NCBI GenBank assembly: GCA_964506465.1
Contig: CAZDLM010000069.1
Span: forward strand, 1-14,426
Source: UBA6109 sp964506465
GTDB taxonomy: Bacteria; Desulfobacterota; Syntrophia; Syntrophales; UBA6109
Length of the DNA stretch: 14,426 nucleotides
Reading direction: 5' to 3'
The notes under the pieces were generated by a model. The model had not been told where the DNA came from. It saw nothing but the letters and a program-made list of their open reading frames with translations, and ran no database searches. A program made the position numbers and the translations under genes. Positions within the stretch are counted from its first letter, which is position 1, and each line of letters opens with the position of its first letter. Below, one piece after another: positions 7,179 through 13,232 of the stretch.

Positions 7179-7238
7179 TCATAGGCAGATACTCCGGGCC
7201 GTGGTGTCGAGTTCCAGGTTTTCCACCTTCTTTTCCAT
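7179..7238 (-). pseudogene. 19-codon frame with strong ribosome site, possible gene remnant
   Basis: On the minus strand ATG at 7238 is preceded by CGGAGGATCACCC, a strong Shine-Dalgarno at good spacing. The frame reads MEKKVENLELDTTARSICL and stops at 7179, next to the repeat pair at 7136-7174. I do not recognise the peptide. The good start and abrupt stop beside the repeats suggest the 5' end of a gene cut by an insertion or deletion, though a genuine small protein or leader peptide is possible. Confidence 0.35.
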
Positions 7239-7307
7239 GGGTGATCCTCCGAAGGTTTCAGGGGTCGGTTACGGGAAACTTTTCCGCCCGCCCCCCGCTT
7301 CTTGAAG

Positions 7308-7335
7308 TTGCCGGTTGGAGCGGCGGTGTGATAAA
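7308..7335 (+). promoter_or_regulatory. Weak candidate promoter for the peroxiredoxin gene
   Basis: TTGCCG (7308-7313) is followed after 16 bases by an extended -10-like TGTGATAAA (GATAAA 7330-7335). Transcription would begin near 7342, leaving a leader of about 30 bases with the GGGAGG ribosome site. Match to consensus is only moderate. Confidence 0.3.
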
Positions 7336-7371
7336 AGAATAGAAAGTGGACGGGAAGAAGGGAGGACGGTC

Positions 7372-7839
7372 ATGGCAAAAGGAAGAACGGTCGCGGTGGG
7401 GAAGAAGGTGCGGGACTTCACCCTGAAGGATCAGGCCGGCGCGGAGTTCCGGCTGTCTTCACAGCGGGGAAAGAAGGTGCTGCTCTCGTTTCATCCCCTG
7501 GCCTGGACGTCGGTTTGCGCCCGCCAGATGAAGGCCCTCGAGAAGAATCGCCGGGCGTTCACCCGGCTGGGGACGGTTGCGGTCGGGCTGAGTGTAGATT
7601 CCGTTCCGTCGAAGGCGGCGTGGGCAAAGGCCCTGAAGATCCGGTCGACCCGGCTTCTTTGCGATTTCTGGCCGCACGGGAAAGTCGCGAGGGCACTGGG
7701 AATTTTCCGGGCGGAAAGCGGAATCTCCGAACGGGCCTGCATCATCGTCGATGAAAAGGGAAAGGCGGTGTTTGTGAAGGTCTATCCCATCCGCGAGCTG
7801 CCCGATCTGAAAGAGATCTTCGCGGTCCTGCGGGGGTAA
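7372..7839 (+). CDS. Peroxiredoxin (AhpC/TSA superfamily)
   Basis: The 155-residue protein has the thioredoxin-fold peroxiredoxin layout. The active-site motif P-x3-T-x2-C reads HPLAWTSVC (41-49), with C49 as peroxidatic Cys. The supporting Arg is R122 in SERACIIVD (119-127), and GLSVDSVPSKAAW (72-84) is the typical segment after the third strand. It should reduce peroxides in the cytosol. Other cysteines are C97 and C123; neither is at a standard resolving position I can confirm, so the 1-Cys or 2-Cys mechanism is open. The aromatic Trp (W45) within the active-site motif is found in other bacterial members. The start at 7372 has GGGAGG (7360-7365) six bases upstream; an in-frame ATG at 7315 lacks such a site. 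The gene converges with the outer-membrane barrel gene. Confidence 0.93.
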   Translation: MAKGRTVAVGKKVRDFTLKDQAGAEFRLSSQRGKKVLLSFHPLAWTSVCARQMKALEKNRRAFTRLGTVAVGLSVDSVPSKAAWAKALKIRSTRLLCDFWPHGKVARALGIFRAESGISERACIIVDEKGKAVFVKVYPIRELPDLKEIFAVLRG

Positions 7840-7889
7840 GACCGGCGATCCGCCCGAGGTCCTGAAACCCCCTGCTGAACTCTTCTCAC

Positions 7890-7963
7890 CGTCATCGCGA
7901 GGCCCGTGAGGGCTGTGGCGATCTCGAAGCGCGAGATCGCTTCGGCTCCGCCCCGCAATGACG
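7890..7963. repeat. Palindromic interspersed repeat (REP-like), possible bidirectional terminator
   Basis: The ends CGTCATCGCGAGG (7890-7902) and CCCCGCAATGACG (7951-7963) are imperfect inverted copies. Inside, GCGATCTCG (7918-7926) pairs perfectly with CGAGATCGC (7932-7940). The text closely resembles the GTCATTGCGAG...GCAATGAC repeats that are dispersed in many bacterial genomes. It fills the gap between two convergent genes (stops at 7839 and 7979), where it could act as a terminator. Only one copy is in this window. Confidence 0.7.
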
Positions 7964-7978
7964 AGGACAGGGGGGCCG

Positions 7979-8989
7979 TCAGAATTGCAGGACCGCCTTT
8001 GCCGACAGATAGGGTCCGTCGTTGATGTCCAGGCGGTTTCGATCGCGGTCCGAGTAGTCCTTTCCCTCGAAGTAGAACCGGTCGAAGGCGTATCCCCCTT
8101 CCAGTTCCAGGAAGACGTCCGAGATCGTCTCGATGCGAAGCCCGCCGCCGACCCTCTTCTCGTAGTAGAAAAGACCGTGTTCGGAGTCGTTCCGCCCGGC
8201 GCGCTTGTACCGCCGGTTCAACCAGTCGAAGGCGGCGAAGAGCGAACACCGGTCGAGCACTCGAAAGGCCGCTTCGGCATGAACGGTCCGAACCGGCAGG
8301 TACGAAGTCTCCAGCGTGATGTCCTTCCGAGGCTTGTACGAAAACCACAGATAGGGAACGCCGACGACGCCGCGGAAGCTGTCGGAGGGGGACCAGTAGT
8401 AAGCGACGCCCGGAAGCGGCACATGGTTCAGGAATTCGCGGTTGTTGGAATAACTCAGGAGCAGGAGCCATGCGTTGCGCTCGCCGCGCGGCAGCCGCAG
8501 GAACGCGGAGGCCTGGACCGTGTCCTCGCGGGAACTGTTGAAGGGTTTGTCGGAGGCGGACCCGATGGAGAAATAACCGCCGCTGATCCGACCGTCGTCA
8601 TGGCGATGTCGGTAGCCGGCGCCGAAACGCATATTCCAGAGGTCAGCCGGAAAACGCTCACCCGTATCGGGAAGCGCCGCCCCCGTCTCGATGCTGTCGT
8701 GGCGGATATGCGCCGTAGCGGTCCACTCGTCGTCGGAATTCTGGCGGACCGGAAGCAGCAGGGAGAAATCCTGTCTGAAGGAGGCAAAGTCGCCGCCGGT
8801 CCGATCGATGCGCTGGGACGGAGCCAGAGTCCCCTCCCAGGCGATCTTCGTCCGGACCCTTCCCAGGTCCGGCTGGAGAAGCGCCGGCAGTTCTTCCGAC
8901 GCTCCGGCGGGCGGGACGGGAAACCCCGCGAGCGGAACGAGAATCATCAGGACGGGGAGGATGAGGCGTTCAAGAAGGCGTCGTTTCAT
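7979..8989 (-). CDS. Outer-membrane beta-barrel protein, DUF6268-like
   Basis: The 336-residue protein has a Sec signal peptide of about 30 residues (MKRR..., hydrophobic core, cleavage after AGA30). The mature part shows alternating polar and hydrophobic strands rich in aromatic residues and ends in Phe (AVLQF), the classic C-terminal signal for BamA-dependent insertion. The late block with FEGKDYSDRDRNRLDI and the preceding Gly-rich strand resemble DUF6268 outer-membrane proteins, whose substrate is unknown. The whole chain after the signal seems to be barrel, about 12-14 strands by eye. The start has AGGAG six bases upstream. It has no same-strand partner and diverges from the S1-protein gene across a 231-base gap. 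Confidence 0.82.
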   Translation of the reverse strand: MKRRLLERLILPVLMILVPLAGFPVPPAGASEELPALLQPDLGRVRTKIAWEGTLAPSQRIDRTGGDFASFRQDFSLLLPVRQNSDDEWTATAHIRHDSIETGAALPDTGERFPADLWNMRFGAGYRHRHDDGRISGGYFSIGSASDKPFNSSREDTVQASAFLRLPRGERNAWLLLLSYSNNREFLNHVPLPGVAYYWSPSDSFRGVVGVPYLWFSYKPRKDITLETSYLPVRTVHAEAAFRVLDRCSLFAAFDWLNRRYKRAGRNDSEHGLFYYEKRVGGGLRIETISDVFLELEGGYAFDRFYFEGKDYSDRDRNRLDINDGPYLSAKAVLQF

Positions 8990-9143
8990 GGGCTCCTTCT
9001 ATAGACCGGCTCGACGCTTGTCAAAGGAAAAAAGCGAAAAACGTCCCTCTGGCCGGGGATCTCCGGCGCGCCCGCGGAAGATCGCCGCGCGCGGTGGGGT
9101 AAGAAACGGGGCGAAACATGAAAAAACGGGGTCTTAATTTGTC

Positions 9144-9172
9144 TTGACAGGGCTTAAAAAGATATTTATAGC
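9144..9172 (+). promoter_or_regulatory. Sigma-70 promoter for the S1-repeat protein gene
   Basis: A perfect -35 TTGACA (9144-9149) is followed after 17 bases by TATAGC (9167-9172). Surrounding DNA is AT-rich for this window. Transcription would start near 9179, giving a leader of about 42 bases. The leader has only a weak, distant ribosome site (GGAA, 9208-9211), which is usual for S1-type genes. No other feature is apparent between 8990 and 9143. Confidence 0.65.
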
Positions 9173-9220
9173 CTCCATCTCCATCGGAAATACCTGGAAG
9201 GGAATACGGAAAATACATCT

Positions 9221-10429
9221 ATGGACAATCAGGAACAAACGGACGACAAGAGCTTTGCAGAACTCCTCGCGGAAAACGAACCGGAAATGGACCGGATGAA
9301 GCCGGGCCAGCGCGTGGAGGCCGTCATCGTGAAGATTACGCCGGAGTGGATTTTCCTCGACATCGGCGGAAAGCATGAAGGTCACCTCGACCGCAAGGAG
9401 ATGCTCGACGAAGCGGGAAACCTGAAGGTCAAGGAGGGGGATACGGTTCGCGCGTATTTCCTCTCGTCGCGCCAGAATGAGAAGCTCTTCACGACGAAGC
9501 TGTCCAAGGGCGATGCGGGCCGCGCACTCCTTGAGGACGCCTGGAAGAGCGGCATCCCCGTTGAAGGCATCGTGGAAAAAGAGATCAAGGGCGGCTTCGA
9601 GGTCAAGATCGCTGGAATCGCCCGGGGATTCTGCCCGTTCTCGCAGATGTCGATCACCCGGGTGGCCAATGCGGCGGATTTTGTCGGCAAGCGCCTGAAT
9701 TTCATCATCCTCGAATACAAGGAACGCGGCCGCAACGTCATCCTGTCCCGGCGGCCGATCCTTGAAGAAGAATTGAAGGCCAAACGCGAGGTCCTCAAAG
9801 CCACGCTGCGAGAAGGCACGCCCATCGACGGCACGGTCGTCTCCATCCAGAAGTTCGGCGCCTTCGTCGATATCGGCGGCATGCAGGCCCTGCTGCCCAT
9901 CTCCGAGATCGCCTGGGAGCGCATCGAAACCGTGGAAGATCGGCTCAGCGTCGGCCAGAAGATCACCGCACACATCCAGAAGCTCGACTGGGAGAAGAAT
10001 CGGATCTCCCTGAGCCTCAAGGACACCCTCCCCGATCCCTGGCAGAGCGTAGAGAGCGCCTTCCCCGTCGGCGCGGTCGTCGATGGAAAGGTGGCAAGGC
10101 TTGCCAACTTCGGCGCCTTCATCACGGTCGCCCCGGGCGTGGACGGGCTGATTCACATTTCGAAGCTGGGTTCCGGAAAGAAGATCAAACACGCAAGCGA
10201 CGTCGTAAAAACGGGGGACGAAATCCGGGTGCAGATCGAGGCCGTCGACCGGGAGCATCGCCGCCTTACGTTGGCGCTTTCCGGCAAAGACTCGGCGGAG
10301 CCCCAAGGCGGAGGCGGGGACGAGTACCGCTCTTACGTCGGAAAACGCGGAGGCTTCGGTTCGCTGGGCGATCTCCTGCGTGAAAACGGTTCCTCCACGC
10401 CGGCGGATTCCAAAGAACCCCAAGAGTGA
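9221..10429 (+). CDS. Four-repeat S1 RNA-binding protein (short ribosomal protein S1-like)
   Basis: The 402-residue protein contains four S1 (OB-fold) repeats: about 26-95 (PGQRVEAVIVKIT), 111-180 (GIPVEGIVEKEI), 199-268 (GTPIDGTVVSIQKFGAFVDIG) and 282-354 (VVDGKVARLANFGAFI). Repeats 3 and 4 carry the best RNA-binding FGAF consensus; repeats 1 and 2 are more diverged, as in S1 where the first two bind the ribosome. The acidic N-terminus (1-25) and a Gly-rich tail ending in GGFGSLGDLL flank them. Full ribosomal S1 in Proteobacteria usually has six repeats and over 550 residues, so this is probably a shorter paralogue or translation-related S1 protein. It is transcribed from its own promoter at 9144-9172. 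A long open frame on the opposite strand is a shadow. Confidence 0.9.
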   Translation: MDNQEQTDDKSFAELLAENEPEMDRMKPGQRVEAVIVKITPEWIFLDIGGKHEGHLDRKEMLDEAGNLKVKEGDTVRAYFLSSRQNEKLFTTKLSKGDAGRALLEDAWKSGIPVEGIVEKEIKGGFEVKIAGIARGFCPFSQMSITRVANAADFVGKRLNFIILEYKERGRNVILSRRPILEEELKAKREVLKATLREGTPIDGTVVSIQKFGAFVDIGGMQALLPISEIAWERIETVEDRLSVGQKITAHIQKLDWEKNRISLSLKDTLPDPWQSVESAFPVGAVVDGKVARLANFGAFITVAPGVDGLIHISKLGSGKKIKHASDVVKTGDEIRVQIEAVDREHRRLTLALSGKDSAEPQGGGGDEYRSYVGKRGGFGSLGDLLRENGSSTPADSKEPQE

Positions 10430-10436
10430 TTATCCC

Positions 10437-10473
10437 GCGGCGGGCCCGCAGGAACGTTCTGCCGGCCCGCCGC
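10437..10473 (+). terminator. Strong GC hairpin just after the S1-protein gene
   Basis: GCGGCGGGCC (10437-10446) pairs perfectly with GGCCCGCCGC (10464-10473), and GCAG/CTGC inside the loop extends the stem. It begins eight bases after the stop codon. It lacks a T-tract, so it may end transcription together with Rho or protect the mRNA 3' end. Confidence 0.55.
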
Positions 10474-10672
10474 AGTTCGCACCCCCCCGGCATCCCCCTG
10501 TCCCGACCCGATTGTCGCAATGCGGTACTCCCGCGAAAAAGAGGCTTGATCATACCGGGAAAGCATGGTAGTGGTCCCGCAGTCATTTATTCTCCCGAGC
10601 TGCATCCGGGGAGTGATCCCGGCCGCAAGCCTCAGACCGTACCCGTTACCGAACCTGATCTCGAGGAACCTG

Positions 10673-10960
10673 ATGCTCAAACATCTGGTGCTGATGAAAT
10701 TCCGCCGGGATATCCGACCGGAAGAGATCTCGTCGCTGGAAGAGGATCTCGCGGCGATGCCGAAGCGGATCTCGGAAATCCTGTCCTACGAATTCGGCTG
10801 CGACATCCGTTCCGAGCGGTCCTACGATTTCGGCATCGTGTCGACCTTTCAAAACGTGGACGCCCTGAAGCGGTATCAGATACATCCCGAGCACATGGTT
10901 CTGCTGCGGAAAGTCAGGACCCTCTGCACCAGCATCGTCGCCTGCATCTTTGAATGCTGA
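10673..10960 (+). CDS. Dabb-family (stress-responsive alpha/beta barrel) protein
   Basis: The 95-residue protein has the ferredoxin-like Dabb layout: an N-terminal MLKHLVLMKF strand, helix with PEEISSLEEDL, a SYEFGCDIRS strand, then VSTFQNVDALKRYQIHPEH (56-74) as the family signature F-x-[ND]-x-[DE]-A-L-x-x-Y-x-x-H-P-x-H. Members form dimers; some are enzymes or stress proteins, but most have no known role, so none is assigned. The start at 10673 has GAGGA eight bases upstream; an in-frame ATG at 10565 would add 36 residues unlike the family. It lies 243 bases after the S1-protein gene. No promoter was convincing in that gap, which otherwise holds only the hairpin at 10437-10473. Confidence 0.88.
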   Translation: MLKHLVLMKFRRDIRPEEISSLEEDLAAMPKRISEILSYEFGCDIRSERSYDFGIVSTFQNVDALKRYQIHPEHMVLLRKVRTLCTSIVACIFEC

Positions 10961-10980
10961 AAAGCGCCGCGAAGTTTTCG

Positions 10981-10997
10981 GTCCCGCCGGCCGGGAC
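10981..10997. terminator. Possible terminator hairpin between convergent genes
   Basis: GTCCCG (10981-10986) and CGGGAC (10992-10997) form a 6-bp stem with a 5-nt loop, 20 bases after the Dabb stop. No T-tract follows. The remaining sequence up to 11159 holds nothing I can recognise. Confidence 0.35.
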
Positions 10998-11159
10998 TTC
11001 AGCCTTCCCTTCCCGCGTCGATCTTGAACGTCCGCACCCTGAAAATGTTCTGCCCGCAGGGACGCTTTGGAGATTTTTCGTCTCACCATGCCTTCGCACC
11101 AAAAGGCTGCAGGGCCGAAAAAGATCCAGCGACCCGGGGCAGGACGTTTTCAGATCCCT

Positions 11160-13109
11160 CTACACCTCGAAGCGGGCGGCGCGCATCTTCCGCACCATCC
11201 GCAAGATTCCCCAGGCGGCGATGAGAAGCAGCAGAAAAGCCGCCCCAGCCCCGATCAAGCCGTAGGTGATCCGTCCCCCGCCGCTGAGCAGGCTCACGGG
11301 GTTCCAGGACGGGACCGCGCGATAGCGGCCCTCGGGACCGCGATAGCGGTCCGGAACGTCGGGGACCCCGTTGCCGTTCCGATCGGGGAAACTCTGCAGA
11401 TATTCAGCCAGGGCGACCCATTCCTTGAGTTCCTGAACCCCCGGCTGCACGGGGTTCGCATCCACCCGGGCTTCCCGAATATTCGTGATCGGCCGGCCGT
11501 CGCGGTCCTTCGGCACGACGGATACGAGACCGTGGGACGCCGTCCGGAGAAAATCCACCATGTTCGCCATGAAGAGATTCATGCAGACCCGGTACGTCCC
11601 GGCCGGATCGACGAGAGCGAAACGGCCGTCCGGCTGTTCCACTTCGATTGCCGTGATCCGTTCGAAGAAAACCCGGTGCGGGTTGTACGTGAACCGGACG
11701 CCCGCCACCTGGAGGTTGGCGTCTTCCTTGCGCGGGGCAACGGTGGTTTGGACCTCCAGGATCCGGCGCAGTTCCTCGCCGCTGACGTACACGGCGACGA
11801 GCGGATAACCGGGGACGCCGTCGGCGCCCAATCCCAGCGACAGGACGCGAAAGGCGTCCGCGGCGGTGATGTTTCCCCGGAGCAGGGTATCGCGGATATG
11901 GCCCAGCGGCTGGATGACCGCGGAGATCGGATGGTACCGCTTCCCCTCGGCCCTGCGGACGGCGTGCCGGTAGGCGTCGACGATGAGGTTCCCCAGCCCC
12001 GTCTCGGCGCTGCGGCCGTAGGCATCGCAGAGGGCCTCCATGTCGAAGGCGATTTCCGCCAGGACCCGGTCGTGGGAGAGACGGAAGGCGGACAGGTATT
12101 CCGAGTCGACGAGGCCCCTGTAGTCGGCGATCTTCCTCGTGATCGCGGGGTCCTCCGGCAGGGAAGAATCGACCGTCGAAAGCCCATAGGAGACCAGCTC
12201 GGCTCCGCCCGAACGCAGAACCTCCACTTCGAGAATGCCCAGATAGGCGCCGTAGCAGCCCGCGGAGACGATGATCGTCTTGCCGGCAAGAATCGGCTTC
12301 TCGAGGACCGTGTGCGTGTGGCCGCTGATGATGACGTCGATGCCGGGGACCTCGCGCGCCAGGATTTCGTCCTCGGAACGGTCCTTGTCCGCCGAGGTTC
12401 CGGAGTGGGACAGGCAGACGACCAACTCCGCCCCCTCCCGGTTGCGGAGAACGTCGACCGCCTTCCGCGCCGCTTCCACCGGATCGGAAAAGGTAACGGG
12501 CCGCGAAAAGGGGGCGTCGGATGCCGCGTCCCTGCCCATGAGCCCGAAGAGACCGATGCGGACGCCGTTCCGATCGATGACGGCATGGCTCGTGATGGGA
12601 TAGTCCATGAAGGCCTTCATCAGGCTCGCGTCTTCGACGCCCCGGGCGCCGAAAACCGGATTCGCGATGACGACGGCCTTCGGCCGCTTTCCCTTCGCCC
12701 GGGCGGCCTGCAGCGCGTCGGCGAGGCCGGAGGGGTGAAAATCGAAATCGTGGTTTCCGAAGGTGACGGCCTCGTAGCCCATCTCGCCCATGAGCGCCAG
12801 CTCCGACGCCTCCTTCATGAACGCGGTGTGAAAGAGCGTCCCCATGCTGAAGTCGCCTGCATCGACGAGGATCGAGCGGTCGGCGCGGGCGGCCCTTTCC
12901 CGCTGAATGAGGCCGGCGAGTCTGGCGTACCCGCCTTCATAGGTCTGCTGCCCGCCGGGCGCCGGAACGCGGTGAGGCAGAAAATACGAATGCAGATCAT
13001 GGGTGAAAAGGATCGCAATCTTCCTGCCGTCCGTCTCCGCCCGGACCGCGGAAACCAGCAGGAGCAGCATCACCAGGATTGCGCCCATTGAAAGAACCGT
13101 CCTTTTCAT
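11160..13109 (-). CDS. Membrane-anchored 5'-nucleotidase/UshA-type metallophosphatase
   Basis: The 649-residue protein has a signal peptide (1-24, AVRA), a metallophosphatase domain (about 28-300) and a 5'-nucleotidase C-terminal domain (about 345-530). Metal motifs are THDLH (D38, H40), VDAGD (D83, D86), FGNHDFDF (N119, H120), SHSG (H235) and SGHTH (H264, H266). GLGNLIVDAYRHA (371-383) marks the start of the substrate-binding domain. Unlike secreted UshA, it continues with a calcium-site-like DRNGNGVPDVPDRYRG (576-591) and a C-terminal transmembrane helix (about 615-636) with a basic tail, so it should be held in the inner membrane facing the periplasm. It would release nucleosides or sugars from nucleotides; exact substrate is uncertain. 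GGGAGG lies six bases before the start at 13109. It diverges from the glycerol-1-phosphate dehydrogenase-like gene. Confidence 0.92.
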   Translation of the reverse strand: MKRTVLSMGAILVMLLLLVSAVRAETDGRKIAILFTHDLHSYFLPHRVPAPGGQQTYEGGYARLAGLIQRERAARADRSILVDAGDFSMGTLFHTAFMKEASELALMGEMGYEAVTFGNHDFDFHPSGLADALQAARAKGKRPKAVVIANPVFGARGVEDASLMKAFMDYPITSHAVIDRNGVRIGLFGLMGRDAASDAPFSRPVTFSDPVEAARKAVDVLRNREGAELVVCLSHSGTSADKDRSEDEILAREVPGIDVIISGHTHTVLEKPILAGKTIIVSAGCYGAYLGILEVEVLRSGGAELVSYGLSTVDSSLPEDPAITRKIADYRGLVDSEYLSAFRLSHDRVLAEIAFDMEALCDAYGRSAETGLGNLIVDAYRHAVRRAEGKRYHPISAVIQPLGHIRDTLLRGNITAADAFRVLSLGLGADGVPGYPLVAVYVSGEELRRILEVQTTVAPRKEDANLQVAGVRFTYNPHRVFFERITAIEVEQPDGRFALVDPAGTYRVCMNLFMANMVDFLRTASHGLVSVVPKDRDGRPITNIREARVDANPVQPGVQELKEWVALAEYLQSFPDRNGNGVPDVPDRYRGPEGRYRAVPSWNPVSLLSGGGRITYGLIGAGAAFLLLLIAAWGILRMVRKMRAARFEV

Positions 13110-13131
13110 GGCTGACCTCCCGCATGATTTC

Positions 13132-13207
13132 GTAACACAAATCGCCGTGCGCCGCCACAGGGGGGGGACAAACACGGCTGTTTGTCACCTCCCCTTGAAT
13201 GTGTTAC
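13132..13207. promoter_or_regulatory. Nested palindromes in the divergent promoter region, candidate operator
   Basis: An outer inverted repeat GTAACACA (13132-13139) / TGTGTTAC (13200-13207) encloses an inner one, GACAAACA (13167-13174) / TGTTTGTC (13179-13186), with a 4-nt loop CGGC. Both are perfect. They fill the gap between two divergent genes, and the right outer arm overlaps the -10 of the candidate rightward promoter. This arrangement suits a regulator binding site, though the regulator is not in the window. Confidence 0.5.
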
Positions 13208-13210
13208 AAG
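13182..13210 (+). promoter_or_regulatory. Candidate sigma-70 promoter for the dehydrogenase-like gene
   Basis: TTGTCA (13182-13187) and TACAAG (13205-13210) are 17 bases apart. Transcription would start near 13217, about 16 bases before the ATG at 13233. That favours 13233 over the in-frame ATG at 13221, which would be nearly leaderless. Confidence 0.5.
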
Positions 13211-13232
13211 ATTGGAAAAAATGAGGGAAACC

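Noticed and set aside
8998..9024. TTGACA/TATAGA pair upstream of the outer-membrane barrel gene (minus strand)
   Set aside because: The spacer is only 15 bases and the implied start would fall at the start codon, beyond the ribosome site, so it is unlikely to work as a promoter.
9134..10423. 429-codon minus-strand open frame
   Set aside because: Mirror of the S1-repeat gene. The plus-strand frame has four recognisable S1 repeats and a promoter.
10552..10580. TTGATC/TAGTGG as a promoter for the Dabb gene
   Set aside because: Spacing is near 17 but the -10 match is very poor.
11067..13091. 674-codon plus-strand open frame
   Set aside because: Antisense to the 5'-nucleotidase, which has all catalytic motifs and a good ribosome site; this frame has neither.
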